A stretch of 48,395 nt of DNA from the NCBI GenBank assembly GCA_900548405.1, contig UNSJ01000011.1, positions 1 through 48,395 of the forward strand, given 5' to 3'. The notes under the pieces were generated by a model. The model searched no databases. It saw only the letters and a program-made list of their open reading frames with translations, and had not been told where the DNA came from. This document shows, in pieces, positions 1-8,975 of this stretch. The stretch is from Candidatus Gastranaerophilales bacterium (GTDB lineage Bacteria > Cyanobacteriota > Vampirovibrionia > Gastranaerophilales > Gastranaerophilaceae). Both the position numbers and the translations under genes were made by a program. The first letter of the stretch is position 1, and every line of letters starts with the position of its first letter.

Positions 1-97
1 GTAAATTTTGTTCTTGTTAATATATATCTCGTGGTTATTCCACAGCCGAAGTATAAAAGGTTTATTGATAAATTAATAATTCAAATTTTAATAATTT

Positions 98-170
98 GCG
101 CTTGTAGCTCAGCAGGTAGAGCACTCCCCTTTTAAGGGATAGGTCGCGCGTTCGAATCGCGCCAAGCGCA
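98..170 (+). tRNA. tRNA-Lys (anticodon TTT)
   Basis: Full cloverleaf. The acceptor stem GCGCTTG pairs with CAAGCGC, followed by discriminator A. The D arm is GCTC/GAGC and the T arm contains GTTCGAATC. The anticodon loop CTTTTAA gives anticodon TTT. The 27-43 pair is C-T, so the anticodon stem has one mismatch at its base. No CCA is encoded, unlike the tRNA-Glu at 7418. A near copy of this tRNA's 3' end, this time followed by CCA, lies at 340-358, which suggests the original 3' end was displaced. Confidence 0.96.
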
Positions 171-171
171 T

Positions 172-203
172 AAAAAAAGAGGAAGATTACTTCCTCTTTT
201 TTT
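172..203 (+). terminator. Rho-independent terminator of tRNA-Lys
   Basis: Perfect hairpin: A-run plus GAGGAAG, loop ATTA, CTTCCTC plus T-run. It starts two bases after the tRNA. Confidence 0.85.
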
Positions 204-222
204 ATGCATAAGGTAGTTTTGG

Positions 223-319
223 AACGAATTTTGCGTTCGGCGCAAACGAGCGAAGAATGGAGCTGGCTGCCGATTTGATAGGCTGACCGCAGGTCAAACA
301 GGCAGACACGAAATTCGTT
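223..319. other. foldable GC-richer insert downstream of tRNA-Lys
   Basis: The outer inverted repeat is AACGAATTT (223-231) with AAATTCGTT (311-319). Inside are TTTGCG-TTCGG-CGCAAA (230-246, sharing two bases with the outer arm) and CTGCC (267-271) with GGCAG (301-305), which encloses TGACC-GCA-GGTCA (284-296). The stretch is visibly richer in G and C than its neighbours and has no convincing reading frame. It could be a structured RNA or a small repeat element. I do not recognise the family. Confidence 0.45.
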
Positions 320-339
320 TAACGCGAGTGCAGCAAGAC

Positions 340-358
340 AATCGCGCCAAGCGTACCA
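340..358 (+). repeat. displaced copy of a tRNA-Lys 3' end with CCA
   Basis: AATCGCGCCAAGCG (340-353) is identical to 155-168 of the tRNA-Lys gene. It continues as TACCA, which is what a tRNA 3' end with a G-U closing pair, discriminator A and encoded CCA would look like. A hairpin terminator follows at 363-385. I infer this is the ancestral 3' end, separated from the gene body by an insertion of about 185 bp, as att duplications in tRNA genes are. Confidence 0.6.
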
Positions 359-362
359 TTTA

Positions 363-385
363 AAAAGCCCTCTATTAGGGCTTTT
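363..385 (+). terminator. Rho-independent terminator (ancestral tRNA-Lys?)
   Basis: Perfect stem AAAAGCCCT / AGGGCTTTT with loop CTATT. It sits 4 bases after the displaced tRNA 3' end, the usual place for a tRNA terminator. Confidence 0.75.
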
Positions 386-644
386 CTTGTTTTATATACA
401 TAATAATTTATATCTGTTTGATATGAAGCCTTTATTGGCTTCAGTCAGACCTCTTGCTGATTATTTATCCGATACGGAGGATGATTACGTTTTGGTACTT
501 CATAATTTTAAACTTTATACAAGAATGTTTTCCGTAAATAGACAAAATATAATCTTTTCATCATGGATGTTCTTGCATTAATTCCTTTTAGGATTATATA
601 TAATTCTGCTCCGGTAATTTTTTATCAGAGCTTTTTTTCTTGTA
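386..644. other. intergenic, no supported gene
   Basis: AT-rich stretch between two terminators. The only open frame (387-581, TTG start, about 64 codons) has no ribosome binding site and no recognisable motif. A short inverted repeat AAGCC/GGCTT lies near 425-440. I see nothing else. Confidence 0.5.
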
Positions 645-669
645 AAAAGGCTCCGTTAAGGAGCCTTTT
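645..669 (-). terminator. terminator of the double-HTH gene
   Basis: Perfect 10-bp stem AAAAGGCTCC / GGAGCCTTTT, loop GTTAA. It lies 24 bp beyond the stop of the minus-strand gene at 694. Confidence 0.75.
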
Positions 670-693
670 AATGAGAGAATAATTTATAAAATA

Positions 694-1257
694 TTATTTT
701 AAATGGATAAATTTTTTGGCACAATCAAACATTGAATTTACTAATGCTGCATTTGAATATATATTTAATCCGTTGCTTTCAAGTACTTGTTTCATGCGTT
801 TTTCCCACATTGCATAAATATCGTCTTTACTCAGATCCAATACCTGCGCAATCATTGTTAATTCTTTGAAGTCTATCGGAATAGGAAGACTGCCTCGAAG
901 CATATCTACAATATCAAGACGTTTTTTACGAGGAAAAGCTTTTAAAAAGTTTATTGTGCTCATTTTCTTTTCTTTCATTACATCTTTGAAGAACTCAACA
1001 GAATCGTCTATAAGAATAGGTTCTTGAGGTATTTTATATTCTTCAAATTCCTCAGGCTCTATTTCCATGACTGTTGCTATACGTTCTAAAGTTGTACCGC
1101 GTGTTGAAAATGGAATGGTGTTATCTATCAGGTTGTAAACATAAGAAAGTGTAACACCTATCATTTCAGCAAAATCTTTTTTATGCAGCGAATTTTTATC
1201 TAAAAATTTTGCAACTTTTTCTGAACTTTTTTCTTGAATGATTGGTTTATTTTTCAT
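694..1257 (-). CDS. tandem XRE-type HTH regulator
   Basis: A 187-residue cytoplasmic protein with two helix-turn-helix-like halves. Residues ~15-70 contain KKDFAEMIGVTLSYVYNLI, a classic XRE recognition segment. Residues ~85-150 contain a weaker repeat (TINFLKAFPRKKRLDIVDML ending in DLSKDDIY). I chose the ATG at 1257 because AGGA lies 8 bases upstream; a longer form from 1287 adds 10 residues without a site. A regulatory role is inferred from the fold only. It is divergent from pth, with about 165 bp between the two starts. The target is unknown. Confidence 0.75.
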   Translation of the reverse strand: MKNKPIIQEKSSEKVAKFLDKNSLHKKDFAEMIGVTLSYVYNLIDNTIPFSTRGTTLERIATVMEIEPEEFEEYKIPQEPILIDDSVEFFKDVMKEKKMSTINFLKAFPRKKRLDIVDMLRGSLPIPIDFKELTMIAQVLDLSKDDIYAMWEKRMKQVLESNGLNIYSNAALVNSMFDCAKKFIHLK

Positions 1258-1422
1258 AATTTTATCCTCATCTTTTAGCATTATCAAAATAAAAGTTTTT
1301 TATCTTTTTGTTAAGCGTAAAGATGGTAAACAAGTGTGGTAATATTTATTTACGTTAAAATAAGAAATATAAAGAAAATGATAGGAACAAGCGTTTGAAA
1401 ACTTGTAAAAAGGATAAAAGAG

Positions 1423-1980
1423 ATGAAATTAATCGCAGGACTTGGAAATGTAGGAGATAAATACTGTTTTACGCGGCACAACGCCGGTTTTATGGTGCTT
1501 GATAAGTGGGCAATGGATGAGGGGTTGTCTTTTAGTGAAGAAAAGAAGTTAAAATGTTTTTTGACAAAATTAAGATATAACAATGAAGATTTACTACTTG
1601 TTAAACCGACAACTTTTATGAACTTATCGGGTGAGGCTGTCCGGGCTGTTATGGATTATTACAAAATTGAAGTTAAAGACATTTTAATAATCTATGATGA
1701 TATTGCACTTGATTTAGGGCGTATCAGATTTAGAGCAAACGGTTCTGACGGAGGGCATAACGGGATTAAATCAATTATACAGCATGTTGGAACAAAAGAT
1801 TTTGACAGACTGAAAGTAGGTATCGGCCCACAGCCTAATATTCCTTCTGAAAACTATGTTTTGCAAAATTTTCCGAAAGAACAGCATGAAGAATTAAAAG
1901 ATGTTTTGAAAAAGTCAATTACTGCAGTTCAATTTTATTTAGCTAACGGTATTCAAAAGGCGCAAAATCTTTTTAATTAA
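1423..1980 (+). CDS. pth: peptidyl-tRNA hydrolase
   Basis: Hydrolyses peptidyl-tRNA released from stalled ribosomes, recycling tRNA in the cytoplasm. The 185 residues match the family's usual length. The N-terminus MKLIAGLGNVG and the signature TRHNAGF carry the catalytic His (residue ~20). KPTTFMNLSG, the IYDD aspartate and GSDGGHNG are all present. AAGGA lies 8 bases before the ATG. The next gene follows after 69 bp with its own SD. Identification is secure. Confidence 0.97.
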   Translation: MKLIAGLGNVGDKYCFTRHNAGFMVLDKWAMDEGLSFSEEKKLKCFLTKLRYNNEDLLLVKPTTFMNLSGEAVRAVMDYYKIEVKDILIIYDDIALDLGRIRFRANGSDGGHNGIKSIIQHVGTKDFDRLKVGIGPQPNIPSENYVLQNFPKEQHEELKDVLKKSITAVQFYLANGIQKAQNLFN

Positions 1981-2049
1981 CCAAGAGGATTATTAATAAA
2001 TTTGTTTTTTATATATAATTAAACTAACAGTAGAAATTAAGGAGTAAAT

Positions 2050-3450
2050 ATGAGTTTACAGACAGCAGAACAATTTGAAGAAAACGAACAATATTCAGAA
2101 GCTTATGAAGAATATAAAAAGCTGCATGAAAGAAACCCTAAGGACTTGAGTGTTCTGGAAAGACTCGGGCACCTTTCAATGCTTCTTGACAACAAGGAAG
2201 ATGCTGCAAAGTATTACTCACAAATACTTGAATCTGATGCAACAAATGTTCTTGCTTATGAACAATTAATGGATATTTATGTGTCAACCGATAAATACAA
2301 ATATTATGTATACAGAGGTAATCTGCATTCTGTGGAGCATAAACTTGAACATGCCATTAACGATTATAAAAAAGCTATCAATGCTACTCAGGAAGATAAG
2401 GAAATTCTTTCCGCAAGATTTGTTCTTGCAACTTTGTATGAGCAGACAGGGCAAAATATGAAAGCTATTGATGAGTATTTAAAAGTTATTGAACATGATG
2501 AAACACACGAAGAAGTTTTCTTAAAACTTGCAAATCTTTATTTAAAAGAAGATGCTGCTGGCAGTGCTGTTGAAGTTTTGGAAAGAGCAAGAAAGCAAGG
2601 ATTTGATACAGTAAATGTTAATGAAATGCTATCTGATTTATATATTAAAAACGGCAGCCCTGAAAGAGCTTTAGAAATCACTTCCGATGAATTAACTAAG
2701 GTAAAATGTCTTTTAGATATGAATAAGACTGATGAGGCCATCAAAAAATTAGAAGATATGGCAGAACAATACAGCCATATAGGTCAGTATCATTCTTTAA
2801 AGGCACAGTATTATTATATGAAAAACGAGTTTGATAAAGCTTTGGAAAGTGTAGAGGAATTTAACAAAATAACCCCGAATTCCCCTCTAACATATCAAAT
2901 GCGTGCTTTGATTTATGAAAATAAAAATGATGATTATAATGCCCATTTAAACTGGGGCAGATATAACATTGTCAGAGGCAACAAAGATGTAGCAATCAAT
3001 GAATTCTTAAATGCATACCAGCTTAACGGAGATGATACAAACCTTGTAAGTACATTATCAATGCTTTTGGAAGAATCAGGCGATAAAAACCATGCTATGG
3101 AGTTCTACGAAAGAACAGTAAAATTAAATCCGAATGATAAAAAAGCTTTAGAAAAACTCGCAGAATTTCGAGAAAGTATCGGAGATTACAGAGCACAGGC
3201 GGATTATTTGGAAAAACTTTATGAGTTGGATAAGAGAAATGCAGTTACAGTGAGAAAACTTGCTGCAGCTTATGAACAATTGCATAACAAACCGGCTGCT
3301 CTTGAATTTTATAATAAATACCTTGAACTTGGTAAAGGCAATTCTGATTACGAAAAAATTCAAAAGAAAGTAGAAAAACTTTCAAATACAGAAATGCAGG
3401 AAGAAGAAGGGCTTATTGATAAAATTATGAGATGGTTCAATAAAGATTAG
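2050..3450 (+). CDS. tetratricopeptide repeat protein
   Basis: A 466-residue soluble protein made almost wholly of TPR-like 34-residue helical repeats. Examples are AAKYYSQILESDATNVLAYE, AIDEYLKVIEHDETHEEVFL, ALEFYNKYLELGK and AMEFYERTVKLNPNDKKAL. It ends in a charged tail with an amphipathic MRWFNKD. No signal peptide or enzyme motif is seen. TPR proteins act as protein-binding scaffolds; the partner is not shown here. Start: AAGGAG is well placed before ATG 2050. The stop overlaps the stop of the convergent gspF-like gene by 4 bp. Confidence 0.85.
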   Translation: MSLQTAEQFEENEQYSEAYEEYKKLHERNPKDLSVLERLGHLSMLLDNKEDAAKYYSQILESDATNVLAYEQLMDIYVSTDKYKYYVYRGNLHSVEHKLEHAINDYKKAINATQEDKEILSARFVLATLYEQTGQNMKAIDEYLKVIEHDETHEEVFLKLANLYLKEDAAGSAVEVLERARKQGFDTVNVNEMLSDLYIKNGSPERALEITSDELTKVKCLLDMNKTDEAIKKLEDMAEQYSHIGQYHSLKAQYYYMKNEFDKALESVEEFNKITPNSPLTYQMRALIYENKNDDYNAHLNWGRYNIVRGNKDVAINEFLNAYQLNGDDTNLVSTLSMLLEESGDKNHAMEFYERTVKLNPNDKKALEKLAEFRESIGDYRAQADYLEKLYELDKRNAVTVRKLAAAYEQLHNKPAALEFYNKYLELGKGNSDYEKIQKKVEKLSNTEMQEEEGLIDKIMRWFNKD

Positions 3451-4688
3451 AACAGTGAACCGAGCATGCTGTAATACATTTGATAGAAGGCAACTGCTAT
3501 AAATAAAACTGCACCGCCCATAATTATTATTACAGTAGGTTCAAATAGTTTTGTCAAAGCTTCAAGTGCCATATCAACTTTCTTATCAATTACTTCTGCA
3601 ACATCATGGAACATTTTACCTAACGTTCCTGATTTTTCGCCTGTGGCTATCATTGTCAAAAGTGCTTGCGGAATTGCATGTGATAAATTAAAGGCTTCTG
3701 ACAATGTTTTTCCCCCTTTAACCATATTTACCGCATTATTAACCTGTCTTTTTATAGTGTAATTCCCGACAGTTTTGTTTGAAAGTTCCAATCCTGACAT
3801 TATAGGAAGACCTGCATCATATGATATATGGAGTACAGTCATAAAGTTTGCTAAATTAATGTATTTTATAAAATCTGATATAACAGGAACTTTTAATATA
3901 AATTCATCCCATTTGCTTTTGAATGAAGGATTTTTAAATAAAGAAGTCAAAGCACCGCATCCTGCTCCAATCCCCATTAATACAAGCCACCAGAAATTTT
4001 TAAAGAATTCGCAAAAACCAATCAGCATCATGGATAAAAAAGGAACATCTCCACCGCCGTTTTGGATTACGCCGTAAAATGCTGGGAAAACAAAGTTTGT
4101 AAATATAACAAGTACACCAAACATTATTACAAGTAATATTGCAGGATAAATAGATGCGCTTATGATTTTCCCCTTAATGCGGTCTTGTTTTTTTAATAAT
4201 GTCAGCATTCTCTCTAACGTAACATCAAGTTCACCTGCATCTTCCCCTGTTTTAATAAGCCCCGTATATACAGGTCCAAATATTTTACTGTAAAAAGAGG
4301 TCAGTGACTGCGCAAAAGTCATTCCTGTAATAATGCCCTGACGGATTTTATAACATACTGCTTTTATTTTCCATTTAGGTGAATTTGTTTCAATAGTTTG
4401 AAGTGCTTCTATAATCGGAATTCCGGCAGAGAGCAGAACCTGAAGTTCTGATGTGAACATAATCTTTTCTTGAAGACTTAATCTTTTAACCTGCTTGCCG
4501 TAAATATTGTCTTGAAAAATCCTTTCTTCGGATTTTTCAATTATACTTGTTTCTTCCGTATATATTTTGGTTGGTACAAAACCTAATAAACGAATTTTTT
4601 CACGCGCTTCACGAGGAGTTGCAGCTTCTACTTCTCCTTTAATAATCTGACTGTTATTTTTTAAAGCACTGTATTGATATTTTGCCAT
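3447..4688 (-). CDS. type II secretion / type IV pilus inner-membrane platform protein (GspF/PilC)
   Basis: Polytopic platform protein of type IV pilus or type II secretion machines, coupling the assembly ATPase to the pilin polymer. About 413 residues, the family's usual length. The N-terminus AKYQYSALKNNSQIIKGEVEA and the two repeated T2SSF domains (residues ~75-200 and ~280-400) are typical. Membrane segments include ILLVIMFGVLVIFTNFVFPAFY and the C-terminal VIIIMGGAVLFIAVAFYQMYY. The ATG at 4688 has GGAAG six bases upstream. No other pilus gene is adjacent, but a prepilin lies at 46034-46753. Confidence 0.92.
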   Translation of the reverse strand: MAKYQYSALKNNSQIIKGEVEAATPREAREKIRLLGFVPTKIYTEETSIIEKSEERIFQDNIYGKQVKRLSLQEKIMFTSELQVLLSAGIPIIEALQTIETNSPKWKIKAVCYKIRQGIITGMTFAQSLTSFYSKIFGPVYTGLIKTGEDAGELDVTLERMLTLLKKQDRIKGKIISASIYPAILLVIMFGVLVIFTNFVFPAFYGVIQNGGGDVPFLSMMLIGFCEFFKNFWWLVLMGIGAGCGALTSLFKNPSFKSKWDEFILKVPVISDFIKYINLANFMTVLHISYDAGLPIMSGLELSNKTVGNYTIKRQVNNAVNMVKGGKTLSEAFNLSHAIPQALLTMIATGEKSGTLGKMFHDVAEVIDKKVDMALEALTKLFEPTVIIIMGGAVLFIAVAFYQMYYSMLGSLF

Positions 4689-4738
4689 AACCAACTTCCG
4701 ATATATATACTTTATTATATTTTCGAGAAAATAGCAAG

Positions 4739-4769
4739 AAAAAATCCGCCTTTAAAAGGCGGATTTTTC
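4739..4769 (-). terminator. terminator of clpC
   Basis: Perfect 11-bp stem AAAAATCCGCC / GGCGGATTTTT, loop TTTAAAA, two bases beyond the clpC stop. Symmetric A/T flanks could let it work in both directions. Confidence 0.85.
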
Positions 4770-4771
4770 AA

Positions 4772-7267
4772 TTATTGTGTAACTTCTTCAGTTTCGGGAG
4801 CCTCTTTTTTAGAGCGTTTACTCTTTTTGTCAAATGCGATTTTGTCATCAACAAGTTTTATGACAATTGTATCTCCCGGAGCATACTTGCCTGATAGAAT
4901 TTCTTCTGCAAGCATATCTTCGATTTTTCTTTGAATAAGTCTTCTCAAAGGTCTTGCACCGTATGCTTCAGAGTATCCGTTCTTAGCAAGATGATCTTTA
5001 ACTTCATCAGTAACTTCTACTGACAGTTCTCTTTCTGCCAAACGTTTGAACAAGTCTTTCAACATTAATTCAACGATTTCTCTGATTTCTTCTTGTGACA
5101 GATGAGCAAATACGATTGTTTCGTCAATACGGTTCAAGAATTCAGGTCTGAAAGCTTTTTTCATTTCTTCAGTAACTGTTTCTTTAAGTTTTTCGTATTT
5201 GTCTTTAGATTCATCGTCATTTGTAGAGAATCCGAGTTTAGATGTTGTTGTAATCATACTTGCACCAACGTTTGATGTCATTATGATAATTGTATTTTTG
5301 AAATTGATGTGTCTGCCTTTAGCATCTGTCAAACGTCCGTCATCAAGGATTTGGAGCATGATGTTGAATACGTCAGGGTGAGCTTTTTCAATTTCATCAA
5401 ACAGAATTACTGAATAAGGTTTTTTACGAACAAGTTCTGTTAAGTGTCCGCCGTCGTCATAACCTACGTATCCCGGAGGTGAACCGATAAGTTTAGCTGT
5501 TGAATGTTTTTCCATAAATTCAGACATATCAACTCTTATCATATTGTCTTCAGAACCGAATACGGCTTCTGCTAATGCTTTTGCAAGTTCTGTTTTACCT
5601 ACCCCGGTAGGACCTGAGAAGATAAAGCTTCCGATTGGTCTGTTAGGGCTTTTTAAACCGACTCTTGCACGTCTGATTGCTTTAGATATGGCAACAACAG
5701 CATCATGTTGTCCGATAACTCTTTCGTGTAATGTGTCTTCAAGTTTTAGAAGTCTTTCGCTTTCGCCTTCAGTTAACTTAGTAACAGGAACTCCTGTCAT
5801 TGTAGCAATTACTTCTGCAACGTTTTCAGCAGTGACGGTCGGCTTGTTAGCTTCGTGTTCTTCTCTGTATTTTTGAGCCATTTCACGAATTCTGTCTTTC
5901 ATTTCAGCTTCGTCATCACGAAGTTGTGATGCTTTTTCAAATTCCTGATTTCTAATGGCATCTTCTTTTTCTTTAATTATATTTCTGAGTTCTTTTTCAA
6001 GTTCTTTTCCTTCAGGTGAAAGATTAGAAACTTTTAAACGGACTTTAGAAGAAGCTTCATCTATAACGTCAATTGCTTTGTCAGGTAAAAATCTGTCAGT
6101 AATATACTTGTTAGATAATTTTACTGCAGCAACAATTGCATCATCAGAAATTATAAGTTTGTGGTGGTCTTCATATTTAGGTTTTAGACCTTTAATAATT
6201 TCTATGGATTCATCTTCAGTAGGTTCGTCAATGATTACAGATTGGAAACGACGTTCCAATGCAGAATCTTTTTCAACGTATTTTCTGTATTCATCAAGAG
6301 TTGTTGCACCAATAACTTGAATTTCGCCTCTTGATAAAGCAGGTTTAAGAATGTTAGCGGCATCAATTGCACCTTCTGCGGCACCTGCACCGATTAATGT
6401 ATGCATTTCATCAATAACAAGAATAATATTTCCTGCCTGACGAATTTCATCCATAATTTTTTTCAAGCGTTCTTCAAATTCACCTCTGTATTTGGTGCCT
6501 GCAACCAAAAGTCCCATATCAAGCTGGATAACTTTTTTGCCATCCAAAATATCAGGAACTTCCGCATTAACAATTCTAGTTGCCAAACCTTCAGCAACAG
6601 CTGTTTTACCAACGCCGGGTTCTCCGATAAGTACAGGGTTATTTTTTGTACGACGTGCCAATATTTGAATTACACGTTCAATTTCTTTTTCTCTGCCTAC
6701 AACAGGATCAAGTCTGAGTTCCTGAGCTGCAAGAGTTAAATCTCTGCCAAATTCATCCAAGCTCGGGGTTTTTGTTTTTCCGCCCGAAGATGAAGAAGAA
6801 CTTGAAGAACCTGATGAAACCGATTGAGGTTTAGATTCACCAAGCATTTTAACAACATTGCTTCTGATTTTATTCAGGTCAACACCAAGATTTTCTAAAA
6901 CTCTTGCTGCAACACCTTCACCTTCTCTAATTAAACCTAACAATAAGTGTTCGGTTCCAATATAATTGTGTCCGAGTTGTCTTGCTTCATCCCAAGATAA
7001 TTCCAAAACTCTTTTAGCTCTAGGTGTAAACGGTATTTCAACCGCAACAAAACCTGAACCTCTGCCAATGATTTTTTCAACTTCAGCTCTGGCATCTTTT
7101 AAAGTTACACCCATAGATTTTAAAGTCTTAGCTGCGACACCCGTACCTTCACCGATAAGACCAAGTAAGACCTGTTCAGTTCCGACAAAATTGTGTCCTA
7201 AGCGTCTGGCTTCTTCTTGAGCGAGCATTATAACTTTTATAGCTTTCTCCGTAAAACGTTCAAACAT
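4772..7267 (-). CDS. clpC: ATP-dependent Clp protease ATPase subunit ClpC
   Basis: Hexameric AAA+ unfoldase that feeds substrates to ClpP. 831 residues in standard ClpC order. Two Clp_N repeats come first ([13 protein letters not shown] and [13 protein letters not shown]), then a serine-rich linker near 155-165. AAA-1 has Walker [10 protein letters not shown] near 218. A UVR-like coiled middle domain ([16 protein letters not shown]) follows. AAA-2 has Walker [15 protein letters not shown] near 554. The C-terminus has the D2-small domain. The middle UVR region marks ClpC rather than ClpB or ClpA. AGGAG precedes the ATG. No ctsR or mcsAB neighbours are seen, unlike Bacillus; in cyanobacteria clpC also stands alone. 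Confidence 0.96.
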   Translation of the reverse strand: MFERFTEKAIKVIMLAQEEARRLGHNFVGTEQVLLGLIGEGTGVAAKTLKSMGVTLKDARAEVEKIIGRGSGFVAVEIPFTPRAKRVLELSWDEARQLGHNYIGTEHLLLGLIREGEGVAARVLENLGVDLNKIRSNVVKMLGESKPQSVSSGSSSSSSSSGGKTKTPSLDEFGRDLTLAAQELRLDPVVGREKEIERVIQILARRTKNNPVLIGEPGVGKTAVAEGLATRIVNAEVPDILDGKKVIQLDMGLLVAGTKYRGEFEERLKKIMDEIRQAGNIILVIDEMHTLIGAGAAEGAIDAANILKPALSRGEIQVIGATTLDEYRKYVEKDSALERRFQSVIIDEPTEDESIEIIKGLKPKYEDHHKLIISDDAIVAAVKLSNKYITDRFLPDKAIDVIDEASSKVRLKVSNLSPEGKELEKELRNIIKEKEDAIRNQEFEKASQLRDDEAEMKDRIREMAQKYREEHEANKPTVTAENVAEVIATMTGVPVTKLTEGESERLLKLEDTLHERVIGQHDAVVAISKAIRRARVGLKSPNRPIGSFIFSGPTGVGKTELAKALAEAVFGSEDNMIRVDMSEFMEKHSTAKLIGSPPGYVGYDDGGHLTELVRKKPYSVILFDEIEKAHPDVFNIMLQILDDGRLTDAKGRHINFKNTIIIMTSNVGASMITTTSKLGFSTNDDESKDKYEKLKETVTEEMKKAFRPEFLNRIDETIVFAHLSQEEIREIVELMLKDLFKRLAERELSVEVTDEVKDHLAKNGYSEAYGARPLRRLIQRKIEDMLAEEILSGKYAPGDTIVIKLVDDKIAFDKKSKRSKKEAPETEEVTQ

Positions 7268-7306
7268 TTAATTTTTTACTCCTATTCTCTCTCAAAGTAT
7301 ATATAT

Positions 7307-7335
7307 ATATTACATAAAAAACAAAAAACTTTCAA
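7307..7335 (-). promoter_or_regulatory. probable clpC promoter
   Basis: On the minus strand: -35 TTGAAA, 17-bp spacer, -10 TAATAT, 40 bp upstream of the clpC ATG. No heat-shock operator (CIRCE) is visible. Confidence 0.5.
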
Positions 7336-7364
7336 CCTTTTAACAAAAAAAATAAACAAAGTGG

Positions 7365-7393
7365 TTGACAATTAATTTTGCTTATAATAATAT
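7365..7393 (+). promoter_or_regulatory. probable tRNA-Glu promoter
   Basis: Consensus -35 TTGACA, 17-bp spacer, -10 TAATAT. The expected start is about 18 bp before the tRNA. Confidence 0.7.
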
Positions 7394-7417
7394 AAAAAAC
7401 GTGAAAGAAATATACAT

Positions 7418-7493
7418 GCTCCCATCGTCTAGAGGCCTAGGACAACACCCTTTCACGGTGTAGACGGGGATTCGAATTCCCCTGGGAGTACCA
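7418..7493 (+). tRNA. tRNA-Glu (anticodon TTC), CCA encoded; integration site
   Basis: Acceptor GCTCCCA pairs with TGGGAGT (G-U at the end), discriminator A, then an encoded CCA. Anticodon stem ACACC/GGTGT with loop CTTTCAC gives TTC. The T loop is TTCGAAT. The terminal GTACCA lies inside the left end of the island, and the last codons of the recombinase gene are read antisense through the 3' half of this tRNA. Confidence 0.96.
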
Positions 7494-8949
7494 TATTATA
7501 AGAAGGCACCTTTAAGGTGCCTATTATTTTGAACAGGCTTGATATTTCAGCGGTTCGAAAATTACTTAAGTCATAAGTTAAGCCTTTTGGAAAAATAAGT
7601 CTTTGCAACCGTTGTCTTATATCTAAACTTCCATTAAGCCATACTTCGTCTAGATTTGCTACTACATTACATGTATATTTTAGGCATTTCGTAAGGTCTT
7701 CTTCCGTATCTGAAAGGGTAGAGAGTTCATATTCAACCTCTTTTATCTGTGAATTTAATTGCTCCGATTTAAACGTATAGTCCGCTTGCGATATAGAGCC
7801 GTCTAACTTATAATCTATTAGTTTGCTTTTAGTTTCCTTTAATTTAATAAGTCTTTTATCTAATTCATTTGACTTATTTAGCCTATTTTCAGTTCTTTGG
7901 TTATGAACATCTTCAACTGTTAATTGAAATAAATCAAGAAATTCGGATGCTGGTTTTATTTCTTTCAAATATTCTACAAATACTTTATGTAATCTATCTA
8001 CTGGTATTCTGAAGTTTATTGAACAATCTTTATTATAGCAATGATAATACGGATATTTTTTACTTCTTCCTTTTGATGGACTACCTGATAACGGTTGGTT
8101 GCAATTCGGACAAGTAATGAACTGGCGGAGCGGGTATTCGGGATTGTTCCTTTTATAGCCTGATATTATTGGCTTTCTTCCCTCTAATATTGCTTGTACC
8201 TTGTTAAAAATTTTGTCAGATACGATTGGTTCGAAACTTCCTCGTATTGGTTCTTCCGACCATTTTCCCTTTACCATGTAACCGATATAAAATGGGTTCC
8301 TTAGCATATGGTTCATTGTAGAAGCTTGCATCTTAATACCATTTTTCTCGGCATATTTTATTAGCTGTGTTTGTTGGTATAAACCTGTTGAAAATTTTTC
8401 AAAAATTTTAGTAATAATCGGAGCGGTTTCGGGGTCAGGAATAACCATACCAAATTTTCTCGTATATCCTTTCGGAGTTTTCCATAACCAATTTCCTTGT
8501 TTAAAAGCTTCTTTCATGCCTGCTGTTACTCTTTCAGATTTTTGGTCATTTTCAAATTGAGCAAAAGCTCCCAACATATTCCGAGTTAATTTTTCGGTTG
8601 CGGACTCACCGTTTACTTCCGTTGCAGAAAGTACCCGAATATTTAATTTATTAAAATAATTAGTAAGAGAATAAAAATCCTCCATATTACGTGCTAATCT
8701 ATCAAGTTTCCATACAATTAGTACATCTATATCTTTTTTGTTTTGGAAACAGTATTTCATCAATTTTTGCAATTCAGTTCTATCAGTTGTTTTTGCACTT
8801 TCACCTCGTTCTTCATATACATTAAGAATTGAATAATTATTATCGATTGCGAATTTTTTACATTCCTTGTCTTGGTTTGATAAACTATATCCGCCTTCGG
8901 CTTGTTCTTTTGTTGATACTCTTGTATAAATTAAAGCATTTTGACTCAT
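7453..8949 (-). CDS. large serine recombinase (site-specific integrase)
   Basis: Integrates and excises the island by a serine-phosphodiester mechanism. 498 residues. The resolvase domain starts ALIYTRVSTKEQ with the nucleophile Ser and continues with WKLDRLARN. The Recombinase domain begins near KTPKGYTRK. A zinc ribbon CPNCNQ...CYNKDC lies near residue 285, followed by a coiled coil (~350-410). Start: GGAG lies before ATG 8949. The last ~13 residues (from VLPGEFESPSTP) are encoded by sequence antisense to tRNA-Glu, so the C-terminus depends on the integrated state. The upstream neighbour contains a recombinase-like linker motif. Confidence 0.93.
   Translation of the reverse strand: MSQNALIYTRVSTKEQAEGGYSLSNQDKECKKFAIDNNYSILNVYEERGESAKTTDRTELQKLMKYCFQNKKDIDVLIVWKLDRLARNMEDFYSLTNYFNKLNIRVLSATEVNGESATEKLTRNMLGAFAQFENDQKSERVTAGMKEAFKQGNWLWKTPKGYTRKFGMVIPDPETAPIITKIFEKFSTGLYQQTQLIKYAEKNGIKMQASTMNHMLRNPFYIGYMVKGKWSEEPIRGSFEPIVSDKIFNKVQAILEGRKPIISGYKRNNPEYPLRQFITCPNCNQPLSGSPSKGRSKKYPYYHCYNKDCSINFRIPVDRLHKVFVEYLKEIKPASEFLDLFQLTVEDVHNQRTENRLNKSNELDKRLIKLKETKSKLIDYKLDGSISQADYTFKSEQLNSQIKEVEYELSTLSDTEEDLTKCLKYTCNVVANLDEVWLNGSLDIRQRLQRLIFPKGLTYDLSNFRTAEISSLFKIIGTLKVPSYNMVLPGEFESPSTP
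7488..7502 (+). repeat. attL-like site
   Basis: GTACCATATTATAAG, which includes the tRNA-Glu terminal GTACCA. It matches 15875-15889 at 13 of 15 positions. Confidence 0.6.
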
Positions 8950-8975
8950 TGTTTCTCCTTTCACAAAAGCGGATT

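Noticed and set aside
387..581. 64-codon open frame after the tRNA-Lys region
   Set aside because: TTG start, no SD, no recognisable motif, between two terminators; treated as non-coding.
3775..4077. 100-codon plus-strand frame
   Set aside because: Antisense to the GspF/PilC-like gene, no SD or motif.
5199..6739. Several plus-strand frames of 60-120 codons
   Set aside because: They lie wholly within clpC on the opposite strand, with low-complexity Ser/Phe composition; antisense shadows.
7504..7522. Hairpin after tRNA-Glu as a strong terminator
   Set aside because: The stem AGGCACC/GGTGCCT is good, but the following bases (ATTATTTT) are a poor U tract and the stretch is coding for the recombinase on the other strand; kept only as a weak possibility.
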